Shown: positions 1 through 7,590, counted from the first letter of the stretch. The stretch is DNA of 20,717 nt from Chloroflexota bacterium (GCA_016875645.1 VGPE01000019.1:1-20717), one strand, 5' to 3'. Numbers and translations: made by a program. The notes: a model not told the origin generated them from the sequence alone.

Positions 1-1392
1 GTCGACCTGCTGGTCCGGCACGGGCACGTCCTCACCATGGCCGACGACGCCCGGGTCATCCCGGACGGCGCGGTCGCGATCGCCGGCCGGCGCATCGTGG
101 AGGTGGGCGAGGACGCGGCGCTCGCCGCCCGCTACCGGGCAAGCCGGACCATCGACGCCGAGGGCGCGCCCGTCCATCCGGGCCTCGTCGACTGTCACGC
201 TCATGCGTCGTTCCACATCTTCCGCGGCGCGGTCCCGGACCACGTCTCCGAATCGGAGGTGTTTGACGCCGTCGAGCGGCCGTACTACGACGCCGTCACC
301 GACGAGGAGGAGTACCTGGGCGTCGTCCTGGCCGCGCTGGAGATGATCCGCAGCGGCACGACAGCCTTCCTCGAGGCGGGCACGGTGCTCACGCCGGCGG
401 CGGCCGCGGAGGCCGCGCAACTGGTCGGGATCCGGGCGGTGCTCGCCGACGCCCGTGTCATGGACCGGCCCCGACCGGAGCGGCGCATCCGGCGTTCACC
501 CGCGAACCTGGATGAGGCACTGGCGCGGCTGGGCGGCGAGCTGCGCCGGAACGCGGACCCGGACGCGCTGGTCACGGGCCACGTCGCCGTGCTCGGCTTC
601 GGTACCGCCAGCGACGAGCTGCTGATCGAGGCCGGCAGGCAGGCGACCGCCGCCGGCGCGGTCCTGAACATGCACCACGCCTACGGCGAGGCCGACACGG
701 CCGCCGACCGGGCGCGCTTCGGGACCGATCCGCTCGTCCACTTCGCGGAGATCGGCATCCTGCGGCGGAACCTGACCCTCGGGCACGCGAATCACCTGAC
801 CGACCGGGAGTGCGACCTGCTGCTCCAGGCCGGGTCAAGCGTCGCCTGGGCGCCGGCCGCGTCGATGTTGTGGGGCCACGGCGGCACCATCCACGGGCGC
901 CACGCCGAGCTGTGGCGGCGCGGGGCCACCATCGCCTTCGGCGCCGACTCCGGCAACTGGTCCAACTCCTTCGACCTGTTCCGGCAGGCGAGCCTGGCCC
1001 TCCTCACCGCCCGGGAAGCCCACGGCGACCGCCTGCGCCTGGTTGCCGAGGATGTGCTCGCGATGGCGACCCGCGCCGGCGCGCGGGCAGCCGGCCTCGA
1101 GGACCGGGCCGGCTCGCTCGAGGTCGGCAAGCGGGCCGACCTCGTGATCCATACCCTCGATCGGCCGGAGCTGCGGCCGACCACCGACCTCGTGCGAAAC
1201 CTCATCTATGCCGCCGGTTCGCGCACGGTTCGGACGGTCATCGTGGATGGTGCGGTGATCCTCGAGAACGGCGCGTTCAACCGGCTGGACGAAGCCCGGC
1301 TGCTCGCCCAGGTCGATGCCGCGTCGGGGGCGCTGTTCCGGCGCATCGGCCGGCCCGTGGCGCCGAACCGGGTGCCTGCCCGAACCAGCTGA
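1..1392 (+). CDS. Amidohydrolase family protein (5' end outside window)
   Basis: Metal-dependent hydrolase of the amidohydrolase superfamily, cytosine deaminase/TRZ-ATZ-like branch, expected to hydrolyse C-N bonds of a cyclic or aromatic amide or amine; the substrate cannot be read from sequence. The frame is open from base 1 and the first codons read as the usual N-terminal strand (VDLLVRHGHVLTM), so the ATG at 37 is internal and the true start lies upstream. The metal-binding HxH is at 196-204 (Cys-His-Ala-His). Later metal or catalytic positions are the HH of NMHHAYGE, the His residues of GHANHLTD, and the Asp of GADSGNW. The C-terminal composite beta-sandwich segment (GSLEVGKRADLVIHTLD) is present, so the 3' end is complete. 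The stop is 18 bases before the next gene, suggesting a catabolic operon with the aldolase. Confidence 0.9.
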   Translation, partial: VDLLVRHGHVLTMADDARVIPDGAVAIAGRRIVEVGEDAALAARYRASRTIDAEGAPVHPGLVDCHAHASFHIFRGAVPDHVSESEVFDAVERPYYDAVTDEEEYLGVVLAALEMIRSGTTAFLEAGTVLTPAAAAEAAQLVGIRAVLADARVMDRPRPERRIRRSPANLDEALARLGGELRRNADPDALVTGHVAVLGFGTASDELLIEAGRQATAAGAVLNMHHAYGEADTAADRARFGTDPLVHFAEIGILRRNLTLGHANHLTDRECDLLLQAGSSVAWAPAASMLWGHGGTIHGRHAELWRRGATIAFGADSGNWSNSFDLFRQASLALLTAREAHGDRLRLVAEDVLAMATRAGARAAGLEDRAGSLEVGKRADLVIHTLDRPELRPTTDLVRNLIYAAGSRTVRTVIVDGAVILENGAFNRLDEARLLAQVDAASGALFRRIGRPVAPNRVPARTS

Positions 1393-1410
1393 GACGGAGG
1401 AGCGAGGTCC

Positions 1411-2328
1411 ATGGCACGCGCGATTGACTGGGCGGGCATCTACCCCGCCGCCCTGACGATGTTCGACGCCACCGGGCGGCTCGACGAGGACGCCACCGCC
1501 GCGCACCTGGACCGCCTCATCGCCGATGGCGCGCACGGCGTCGTGGTTGCCGGCACCAGCGGCGAGTTCGTGACCCTGGACGAGGCGGAGCGGCGGCGCA
1601 TCATCGAGGTGGGTGTGGCCGCCGCACGCGGTCGCGTGCCCGTGATCGCCGGGACCGGCTGGGCGTCCACCCGGGCGACGATCGCCCTGACGGAGCTCGC
1701 GGCCGCGGCCGGTGCGGCCGGGGCCATCGTGATCCTGCCCTACTACCTGCGCCCCACCGAGGCGGAGGTCATGGCGCATTTCCGCGAGGTCGGCCGGGCG
1801 TCGCCAATCCCGGTCATGATCTACAACAACCCGGCCAACTCGGGCGCGCCGCCGCTCTCCGCTCCCCGGATCCGCGAGCTCTACGAGGCGGGCCTGGCGC
1901 ACGCCGTCAAGAGCACGTTCCCCACCGTGCATGAAGTCCAGGAACTCCGCGCCGAGATCGACGACGGATTCCGCGTCTTCTACGGCAGCTTCCAGGCGCC
2001 TCTCGAGGGCATGGCCGGTGGCGCCCACGGCTGGACCAGCGGCATCCTCAATGTGGCCACCGCAGACGCTGTCGCCCTCTGGAACGCCATGGCGGCCAGC
2101 AACCTCGACCTGGCCCGCACGATCTGGCGCCGCATCCTGCCGCTCAAGCTGCTCTACACGCGCGGCCAGCTGGGCCCGGTCGGCGACCTCGCCACCTACC
2201 GCGCGATCCTGCGCCTGCGCGGCTTCGACGGCGGGCACTGCCGGGCGCCACTGCTGGACCTGACCGCTGACCAGGTCGCGCTCCTGCGGTCGATCCTTGT
2301 GCCGCTGGCGCTGGTGCCGGCCGACTGA
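1411..2328 (+). CDS. Dihydrodipicolinate synthase/N-acetylneuraminate lyase family aldolase
   Basis: Class I (Schiff-base) TIM-barrel aldolase or dehydratase of the DapA/NanA/KDG-aldolase family, 305 aa, the normal length. Key residues visible: GTSGE at 48-52 (pyruvate carboxylate site, normally GTTGE), Tyr138 in IYNNP (proton relay), and Lys167 in AVKSTF (Schiff-base lysine). A GGAGG at 1396-1400, ten bases before the ATG, supports this start. Family members condense or cleave pyruvate with an aldehyde. The neighbouring amidohydrolase and the absence of lysine-pathway genes argue for a catabolic aldolase rather than lysine biosynthesis DapA, but specificity is not readable. Confidence 0.88.
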   Translation: MARAIDWAGIYPAALTMFDATGRLDEDATAAHLDRLIADGAHGVVVAGTSGEFVTLDEAERRRIIEVGVAAARGRVPVIAGTGWASTRATIALTELAAAAGAAGAIVILPYYLRPTEAEVMAHFREVGRASPIPVMIYNNPANSGAPPLSAPRIRELYEAGLAHAVKSTFPTVHEVQELRAEIDDGFRVFYGSFQAPLEGMAGGAHGWTSGILNVATADAVALWNAMAASNLDLARTIWRRILPLKLLYTRGQLGPVGDLATYRAILRLRGFDGGHCRAPLLDLTADQVALLRSILVPLALVPAD

Positions 2329-2377
2329 GGGTCCCGCAACGGCGGTCGCGACCAGCGCGGCGGACACCTCCCTGACG

Positions 2378-2396
2378 CGATGGCATGGCGCCATCG
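2378..2396. terminator. Hairpin between convergent genes
   Basis: Perfect 7-bp stem CGATGGC / GCCATCG with a 5-base loop, lying between two convergent stop codons (2328 and 2415). No T-tract follows on either strand, so it is a terminator candidate by position only. The rest of the 86-base gap shows nothing else. Confidence 0.4.
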
Positions 2397-2414
2397 TCAC
2401 GGCCGGGGAAGGTC

Positions 2415-3437
2415 TCAGCCCGTGACCCGGACCGTCACGGGCCTCGCGGCGTTGTTCATGTAGCCCAGGGAGTTCCAGTTCTGGTCGAGCGGCTGGCGCC
2501 CGCCGGCCGCGTCCGAGGCCTGCGCGAGCAGCGAAACCGAACCGCCGGCAATCGAGAGGTCGGGCGTCCAGGCGGCTTCGAAGGCACGCCAGGCAACCGG
2601 CGACGGCGCGGGGCCGAGGTCGGCCGCAGCCCAGGTCAACCCGCCGTCGATGCTGACTTCAACGGCCGTGACCGGGCCGGCACCGGACCAGGCGTAGCCC
2701 CGGATGCCGACGGTCGACCCCGCGCGCACCTCCGAGCCGTCGGCAGGGGCGGTGATCACTGCGCGCGGCGCGATCGGGCCGAGGGTCTCGCCGTCGATGA
2801 CGTAGCGGTCGGCCTGGAAGAAGCCACGGAACGGCTCCGCCACCAGCGAGATCCGTCGCAGCCACTTCACCGACGCCATCCCGTAGCGGCCCGGGACGAT
2901 CAGCCGGAACGGCGCCCCGTGCTCCGGGGGCAGCGCGCGGCCATTCATCTCGTAGGCGAGAAGCGTGTCACGAGCCCAGGCAACCGGCAGCGAGCGCTGG
3001 AACGCGATCTCGCGCCCAAGGGCAGCGGGGGTGCCGGAATCGGCGCCCTCGAACAGCACGTCGATGGCGCCGGGCTCCAGACCTGCTTCGTCGAGCAGCG
3101 GCCCGAGGCGGGTGCCCGTCCACTCGGCCGTCCCGACGGCGCCGATGCTCCACTGTTCCCCCGGCACCGCGGGCTCCAGGAAGCGGCGGCCGTTGCCGCC
3201 GCACTCCAGGGTCACCAGCCACGTCTCCGCGGGTCGCGCGCGAAGGTCAGCCAGGCCCAGAGTCGATGCCCGCCGGACGAGCCCGTCGATCACCAGGCTG
3301 CCCGGGTGCTGTGGGATCGCGAAATGGTTGCGGATGTAGTGGCGTTCGACCGGCGTCAGCAGCCCCTCCTGCCGCGCCAGGGGGGTCTCGCCGTTGAGGG
3401 GTGCCGCCGAGACGACGACGTCGAGGTCCGTCGTCAC
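2415..3437 (-). CDS. Sulfite oxidase-family molybdopterin oxidoreductase
   Basis: Molybdenum-cofactor enzyme of the sulfite oxidase/SorA family, 340 aa with the chosen start. The N-terminal Moco-binding domain (about 20-205) holds RNHFAIP and the cysteine that would ligate Mo, Cys79 in LECGGNGRR (family norm is LQCAGN). The segment GAPFRLIVPGRYGMASVKWL is characteristic of the family. The C-terminal Ig-like Mo-co dimerisation domain (about 215-340) ends with the typical WNSLGYMNN segment. No heme-b5 domain and no signal peptide are seen, so a cytoplasmic enzyme is inferred. The GTG at 3437 overlaps the upstream cupin stop as GTGA and has GGGAG just upstream; it is preferred over an in-frame TTG at 3494. 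Substrate could be sulfite or another oxo-acceptor. Confidence 0.88.
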   Translation of the reverse strand: MTTDLDVVVSAAPLNGETPLARQEGLLTPVERHYIRNHFAIPQHPGSLVIDGLVRRASTLGLADLRARPAETWLVTLECGGNGRRFLEPAVPGEQWSIGAVGTAEWTGTRLGPLLDEAGLEPGAIDVLFEGADSGTPAALGREIAFQRSLPVAWARDTLLAYEMNGRALPPEHGAPFRLIVPGRYGMASVKWLRRISLVAEPFRGFFQADRYVIDGETLGPIAPRAVITAPADGSEVRAGSTVGIRGYAWSGAGPVTAVEVSIDGGLTWAAADLGPAPSPVAWRAFEAAWTPDLSIAGGSVSLLAQASDAAGGRQPLDQNWNSLGYMNNAARPVTVRVTG

Positions 3438-3811
3438 GCCGGTTCTCCCGCCCAGATCGGCGTCCGCGGCTCGCTGACGGGGCGCTCGTGCCAATCGGCG
3501 CGCGAGGGCGCGAACGCCTCGATGGCAACGGCGTCCTCGAGCCCGATCACCACACCATGGGCGACGTCGCCCGGGATGGTCCAGGTCCCGCCCGGGCCGA
3601 ACTCGCGCGTCTCATCGCCGATCGTGAATCGCATCCGCCCCTTCACGAGGACCCCGACCTGCACGTTCGGGTGCCGATGCACCGGGACCTCTGTGCCAGC
3701 GGCGAGCTCGAGCACGGCCAGCGTGACGCCCGCTTCCTTCAGTGTGCGCGCAGCGACACCGGCCCAGATTTCGGTGACCGGACTGGCCCGGAGATCCCTG
3801 AAGTAATCCAC
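3434..3811 (-). CDS. Small cupin-domain protein
   Basis: Single-domain cupin of 125 aa. Motif 1 reads VPVHRHPNVQVGVLVKG, giving metal ligands His45 and His47, with Gln51 where most cupins have Glu; motif 2 (PGDVAHGV) gives His85. The fold binds a metal and a small ligand; the reaction is unknown. The GTG start at 3811 is chosen because GGAGG lies 7 bases upstream; an upstream start at 3859 would add a basic, non-cupin leader. The stop overlaps the GTG of the molybdoenzyme gene, so translation is probably coupled and the two may act together. Confidence 0.82.
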   Translation of the reverse strand: MDYFRDLRASPVTEIWAGVAARTLKEAGVTLAVLELAAGTEVPVHRHPNVQVGVLVKGRMRFTIGDETREFGPGGTWTIPGDVAHGVVIGLEDAVAIEAFAPSRADWHERPVSEPRTPIWAGEPA

Positions 3812-3818
3812 GTGCCCA

Positions 3819-3823
3819 CCTCC
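3819..3823 (-). promoter_or_regulatory. Ribosome binding site deciding the cupin start
   Basis: GGAGG on the minus strand, 7 bases before the GTG at 3811. It rules in the shorter reading of the cupin gene. A TACCAT hexamer at 3850-3855 (minus) is a possible -10 for a leader of about 30 bases. Confidence 0.6.
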
Positions 3824-3963
3824 GCGGTCGCGCCTGTGCGTCGCCCCGATGGTAGGCAATGCGGCCGCGGCTGGCCGACGGGCCGCTCGGCCGGGATGGC
3901 GTGTCCCCGGCGATCTCGAACGAGCCGTCTCGTTGATTCGGGTGATGCGAGGCCGGCACTTTC

Positions 3964-3999
3964 GGAGACGCGTTCAGGGTGCGTTCGAGGGTCTGTTCG
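3964..3999 (+). repeat. Three degenerate 12-bp tandem units
   Basis: Three consecutive 12-base units: GGAGACGCGTTC, AGGGTGCGTTCG and AGGGTCTGTTCG. The second and third differ at two positions; the first is more diverged but keeps GTTC in register. They lie 69 bases before the small membrane protein start, in the divergent region between the cupin and glycosyltransferase operons, so they could be protein-binding sites. No other gene-like signal is seen in 3824-4053. Confidence 0.45.
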
Positions 4000-4067
4000 A
4001 AGGCGTCCGCGTCGATCACGCTGGTGCCAGCCCAGCTCGACCGACGCCAGAACGAGGACGCCCGACG

Positions 4068-4232
4068 ATGTACGAAGCCGAAGCACCCGGACCAGCCACC
4101 CTGGTCACCGTCGCGACCGGTGTCGCAATCGGGCTCGACCACGTCCTGCTGCTGCTGACGATTCTCATCATCAGCGCCATCCTCCTGATCCGGATCCACG
4201 GTCGTCGCGCCCTCCGCGGCGCGCGACGGTAG
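4068..4232 (+). CDS. Hypothetical single-pass membrane mini-protein
   Basis: 54-aa open frame with one strongly hydrophobic helix (about residues 11-43, including DHVLLLLTILIISAILL) and an Arg-rich C-terminus (RIHGRRALRGARR), consistent with a positive-inside single-span protein. A GAGGA at 4054-4058 sits 9 bases before the ATG. It ends 35 bases before the glycosyltransferase start on the same strand, so cotranscription is likely. The same frame is open upstream to 3849, but that extension looks non-native. No family is recognised. Confidence 0.5.
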   Translation: MYEAEAPGPATLVTVATGVAIGLDHVLLLLTILIISAILLIRIHGRRALRGARR

Positions 4233-4267
4233 ACCGGTCCCACGCAGCCCCCGGCACGAACGTCCCG

Positions 4268-5524
4268 ATGCGCCATACCCGTGCGGTGCGTGCCGCAGCC
4301 GTCATCGCGGCTGTCGGGATCGTTCTGCTCTTCCACGTCCACCTGCGCAGCCGGCCGCTTGGCTTTGCGGACGTCTTCTTCACCGCGGCTGCGCTGATGA
4401 TCGTCTTCACCCTGGCGCTCGCGGCACGCGGCCGCACGTTCAGCCACCTGCCTGTCCCTGCAGGACGCGTCGTTGCGATTGCTCCGGCGTACAACGAGGA
4501 TCCGGCGACGCTGCACGCGTGCATCCGCTTCCTGCTGGCCGGGACGGTGGTGCCGGATCTGATCCACGTCGTCGACGACGGGTCGCGGACCCCGGCGCCG
4601 GTGTTCGTCCATCCGCGCGTCGTCTGGCATGTCCAGGCGAACCTGGGCAAGCGACACGCGCAGGTGAACGGGCTGCGAGGCGAGCAACACGCCCGGTTCA
4701 TCCTGACGGTCGATTCGGACTCCATCGTCGACCGAAACGCGCTCGAGCAGGCGCTGCGTGCGTTCTCGGACCCGGATGTCCAGGCCGTCACGGGACTGTG
4801 CGTGGTCAGGAACCGCTCTGCCAACCTGCTCACGCGACTCACGGACCTCAAGATCGTGACCGGCAACCACGTCATGCGGCGGGCCCGCTCGGTTCTGGGT
4901 GTGGTGGCGCCGACATCGGGGCCGTTTGCGCTGTACCGCTCGGAGATCCTGTTCGCGAATGTCTCCGACTACCTCTCCAGCGGCACCTACGGCGACGACC
5001 GGCGACTGACGCACTACGCGCTGCTCTGCGGCTCGGTCGTCGCCTGCGACGAGGCGGTTGTGGAGATGGAGATGCCGACCACGGTCCGTACGATGTTCCG
5101 CCAGCGCACCCGCTGGTTCCAGGGCTACTTCCGCTACTTGCGCTGGGAACTGGTCAACCTGTCGGGCCCGGCGCTGTGGCTGAGAACGTGGAATCTGCTC
5201 CTCCTCAGCGCCTACCCCTTCGTGGTCGGGTATGCGCTGGTGATCATTCCGCTGAGTCGCGGCGTCGTGCCGCTGGACGCGTGGGCCTACTGGGTCGCAC
5301 TGCTGTATGCCCACACGCTGCACTACGCCGTTGCCCGGCCCGGGATGCGCTGGCGAGCCCGCATCGGGGCGTGGCTGGTGCTGACGCCGGTCCTGGTCCT
5401 CCTTCAGATGGGGGTGATTCGGCCGGCGATGTACTACGCCCTGACTCGCGTCCGCTCGCTGGCCTGGGTCACGCGTGATCCCGTCGGCGTCCCCGCGACA
5501 GCCGGAGCCTCCGTGACGTCCTGA
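4268..5524 (+). CDS. Processive family 2 glycosyltransferase, membrane-bound
   Basis: Inverting GT-A glycosyltransferase of family GT2, 418 aa, of the hyaluronan/PNAG/NodC-like type that polymerises and exports a polysaccharide. Two N-terminal helices (about 6-24 and 33-53) precede the catalytic domain: APAYNED at 72-78, VVDDGS at 101-106 (nucleotide-sugar binding), DSD at 149-151 (metal), GDD at 242-244, and QRTRW at 279-283, the QxxRW motif of processive enzymes. C-terminal helices follow (about 306-330, 338-355, 367-385). The ATG at 4268 is the first Met of the hydrophobic N-terminus; the frame is open much further upstream but that part has no transferase character. The polymer made is unknown; no accessory deacetylase or export gene is nearby. 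Confidence 0.9.
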   Translation: MRHTRAVRAAAVIAAVGIVLLFHVHLRSRPLGFADVFFTAAALMIVFTLALAARGRTFSHLPVPAGRVVAIAPAYNEDPATLHACIRFLLAGTVVPDLIHVVDDGSRTPAPVFVHPRVVWHVQANLGKRHAQVNGLRGEQHARFILTVDSDSIVDRNALEQALRAFSDPDVQAVTGLCVVRNRSANLLTRLTDLKIVTGNHVMRRARSVLGVVAPTSGPFALYRSEILFANVSDYLSSGTYGDDRRLTHYALLCGSVVACDEAVVEMEMPTTVRTMFRQRTRWFQGYFRYLRWELVNLSGPALWLRTWNLLLLSAYPFVVGYALVIIPLSRGVVPLDAWAYWVALLYAHTLHYAVARPGMRWRARIGAWLVLTPVLVLLQMGVIRPAMYYALTRVRSLAWVTRDPVGVPATAGASVTS

Positions 5525-5531
5525 GCACGAC

Positions 5532-5546
5532 CGCGGCGGCGCCGCG
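5532..5546. terminator. GC-rich hairpin between glycosyltransferase and tRNA
   Basis: CGCGGC / GCCGCG, 6-bp stem with GGC loop, directly after the glycosyltransferase stop and one base past the tRNA 3' CCA. It may end transcription from either side. No T-tract. Confidence 0.35.
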
Positions 5547-5547
5547 C

Positions 5548-5623
5548 TGGTAGGGGAGCCTGGATTCGAACCAGGGACCAGTCGTGTATAAGACGACCGC
5601 TCTTACCGCTGAGCTACTCCCCC
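5548..5623 (-). tRNA. tRNA-Ile, anticodon UAU
   Basis: A complete 76-base cloverleaf on the minus strand. Acceptor arm GGGGGAG pairs with CTCCCCT (one G-U at the end), D-stem GCTC/GAGC, anticodon stem GTCGT/ACGAC around loop CTTATAC, T-stem CCTGG/CCAGG with loop TTCGAAT, discriminator A73 and an encoded CCA. The anticodon TAT is at 5588-5590 on the plus strand. U12-A23 and C29-G41, recognition elements for IleRS, are present. It would read AUA directly, whereas most bacteria use a CAU-anticodon tRNA modified to lysidine by TilS. Confidence 0.95.
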
Positions 5624-5967
5624 GCCGGCCCCGATCGTACACCGCGCCCGGGCGGCTTCCGGAACTCGGGCAGAGGGCGCGCGCTGCGCTCACGGAGGAA
5701 GCGGTCGGCGAGGCCGCGCAGGCCGACGCTGGCGGGCCGCAGCTCGCCCTCGTCCTCCTCGATACGCTCCGGAGACGTCGGGCGGCTGGCATAGCGGTAT
5801 GGCCGCGGCGCGAGTTCGTCGGCCAGTCGACGATCGGCCCTCGTCCTGTCGAACTCGAGCGGCAGGTCGTCGGGATTAGGCGGCCGGTCAGTGTCCTGGA
5901 CAGGCTTCGGCGGGCGCACGTTGCCCGGCGCGCCGTACAGCCGCGGGAAGGAATCGTGCTTGTCCAC
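5614..5967 (-). CDS. Hypothetical protein, Pro/Arg/Asp-rich
   Basis: 117-aa frame starting with GTG (MDKHDSFPRLYG). Hydrophilic, charged and proline-rich, with an acidic stretch (PERIEEDEGELRP) and a basic C-terminus; no membrane segment, no cysteines, no family recognised. Probably largely disordered with a short helical part (LRGLADRFLRERSA). Its TAG stop falls at tRNA positions 8-10, so the gene overlaps the 5' end of tRNA-Ile by ten bases. Composition resembles a real protein more than the opposite-strand frames do, but no clear ribosome site is visible. Confidence 0.5.
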   Translation of the reverse strand: MDKHDSFPRLYGAPGNVRPPKPVQDTDRPPNPDDLPLEFDRTRADRRLADELAPRPYRYASRPTSPERIEEDEGELRPASVGLRGLADRFLRERSARPLPEFRKPPGRGVRSGPAGE

Positions 5968-6091
5968 GCGCCTGTTCGATGCCTCCGTCGCGCTCCGGTC
6001 GGGCAGGTTCGGCCGCGCGAATGATCAAGCGAGCGAGCGCGGTTGGAAATGGTACGGACGGCGCCGGACACATGGCCCGTCGGTCCCGCCC

Positions 6092-6490
6092 TCAGACGAG
6101 GAGCGGCTTGAGCACCTGGCTGACGACGACCAGAACGAGGTAGGCGATCGGCACCGCAGCGAACAGCCCGAGCGCGGCGCTCCAGCCGCTCCGGCTCCCC
6201 GGCCGGCCACTTCGGGCGGGCTGCGGCACGACGAGATACGTGATCCAACTGCCGGCGATCAGGACCACGGCGATGAAGATCGCCGCCGCCAGGGTTCGCA
6301 GGTCGCCGCCGGGCAGGTCCGCGCCACGGGTCAGCGCCACGTCGTACGCGAGGTACGCGAGGCCGAGCGCAGACGCCACCGAGAGGCTGCTCACCACCGC
6401 CCGCACGACGGGCGTGGGGGCCTTGCGGAACTGCCGCCAGCGGACCTCCCACCACGGCCGGCGCCGGACTTCGCGCCGGGGCTCGCTCAC
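6092..6490 (-). CDS. Hypothetical three-helix membrane protein
   Basis: 132 aa with a basic, Trp/Arg-rich N-terminus (residues 1-28) and three predicted helices at about 30-50, 66-88 and 103-127. The positive-inside rule puts the N-terminus in the cytoplasm. The ATG (6488-6490) overlaps the TGA of the aminotransferase-like gene as ATGA, so translation is coupled and the two products may act together. No family recognised. The 124 bases between this gene and the next (5968-6091) show nothing of note. Confidence 0.72.
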   Translation of the reverse strand: MSEPRREVRRRPWWEVRWRQFRKAPTPVVRAVVSSLSVASALGLAYLAYDVALTRGADLPGGDLRTLAAAIFIAVVLIAGSWITYLVVPQPARSGRPGSRSGWSAALGLFAAVPIAYLVLVVVSQVLKPLLV

Positions 6491-7590
6491 GACCTGGGTT
6501 CGTGGAAAATCGTCAGGGTGGGTCGGCGCGGCAGGGTCTCTGGCGTGTGGGCGGCCAGCAGCGCGACCGCGTCGGCGAATCGCGTGAGCTCCGACTCGGT
6601 GTTGAATGCACCGACGCTCGCTCGCAGGCCGGCTCGGTCCACCATGCCGAGGATGGCGGACGTCCGGCGCTCAAGCTCGTCGGCAGCCAGATCGGCCGCC
6701 CAGTCGAGCAGGCGGAATTGGACGATCCCGGCGCCGATCGGGCGGGGCGTGATGAGGTGGACCCCGTGGATGGCCGCGAGGGCATCCGCCAGGCGGCCCG
6801 CGAGGGCGACGGTCCGATTCGTGATCCAGTCGATGCCCACGTACATGGCCAGCCAGCCGGCGCTGCGGGCCATCCCGGTCACCGATGGGCCGTGGAACGG
6901 GCTTGACTCAAGGGCACCGCGAACCGCCGCCTGCTGGCTTCCGCGCACATGGACCGCCGCAAGCCCAATGGGCCCCAGCAGCCACCGGTGCACGTCCACT
7001 GCGTACGCCGCCACGCCCAGGGCCTCGACGTCAACGCGAATCGCGCCGACGGCGAGCGATCCGTCGACGAGGACGGCCGAACCGTGCTCCGCGCATTCGC
7101 GGGCAAATTCGGCGACGGGCAGCACGGCACCGGAAGCTGTCACGTGGGGAACAACGACGAGGTCGGCCTCGGCGGGCACGGACCACCCGTGACTCGCGGC
7201 TGCAGGGCGTCCCCTGGCGGCAGCGACCGCCTCCAGGCGGATTCGCAGGCCCGGGTCGAGGTCCGTCGACAGCACGATCCGGGCGCCCGGCGCGGAGCCC
7301 ATCACGACGGCGACCAGCGCGTCGGTCGCGGAGTGAGCGATCGAGACGCTGTCGACGTCGGCGTGCAGGATCGCCGCGAGCGCGCCCCGTGCCTCGTCGA
7401 GCCGCCCGGCGCGCTCCTGGAGATACCTCGGGTGCGAGCGACCGGTGCGCAACTCCCAGTCCGCGACCTCCGCCATGGCGCGGGCCGTCTCGACCGGTAA
7501 CGGGCCGGCTTCCGCGGTGTTGAGGTAGATCCCTGCGCCCGTGGCGGGCAGCAGCTCGCGGATCGCGGTCAGCTTCTCCTCGTCTGGCAT
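6487..7590 (-). CDS. Class V aminotransferase-fold protein lacking the PLP lysine
   Basis: 367-aa protein of the PLP fold-type I, class V family (cysteine desulfurase/isopenicillin-N-epimerase-like). Family landmarks: YLNTAEAGPLP near the N-terminus, HSATDALVAVV (phosphate-binding turn), VPHVTASGAVLPV, and VDGS with Asp176 for the pyridine nitrogen. At the lysine position the family norm is HKWLLGP; here the codon at 6985-6987 is CGG, giving HRWLLGP (Arg202), so the Schiff-base lysine is absent. The fold is otherwise intact, with no frameshift, so it may be a pseudoenzyme, bind PLP non-covalently, or have another role. The ATG at 7590 is chosen because the family N-terminus begins there; the frame is open further but reads as unrelated basic sequence. 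Confidence 0.82.
   Translation of the reverse strand: MPDEEKLTAIRELLPATGAGIYLNTAEAGPLPVETARAMAEVADWELRTGRSHPRYLQERAGRLDEARGALAAILHADVDSVSIAHSATDALVAVVMGSAPGARIVLSTDLDPGLRIRLEAVAAARGRPAAASHGWSVPAEADLVVVPHVTASGAVLPVAEFARECAEHGSAVLVDGSLAVGAIRVDVEALGVAAYAVDVHRWLLGPIGLAAVHVRGSQQAAVRGALESSPFHGPSVTGMARSAGWLAMYVGIDWITNRTVALAGRLADALAAIHGVHLITPRPIGAGIVQFRLLDWAADLAADELERRTSAILGMVDRAGLRASVGAFNTESELTRFADAVALLAAHTPETLPRRPTLTIFHEPRS

Noticed and set aside
1411..2328. Lysine-biosynthesis dapA
   Set aside because: Family motifs cannot separate DapA from catabolic aldolases, and the neighbour is an amidohydrolase, so the symbol is withheld.
835..2400. 521-codon minus-strand frame opposite amidohydrolase and aldolase
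   Set aside because: It runs across two well-supported plus-strand genes and their junction, with shadow-like composition.
3401..4267. N-terminal extension of the glycosyltransferase frame
   Set aside because: It would overlap the cupin and molybdoenzyme genes antisense and lacks any transferase character; the hydrophobic N-terminus starts at 4268.
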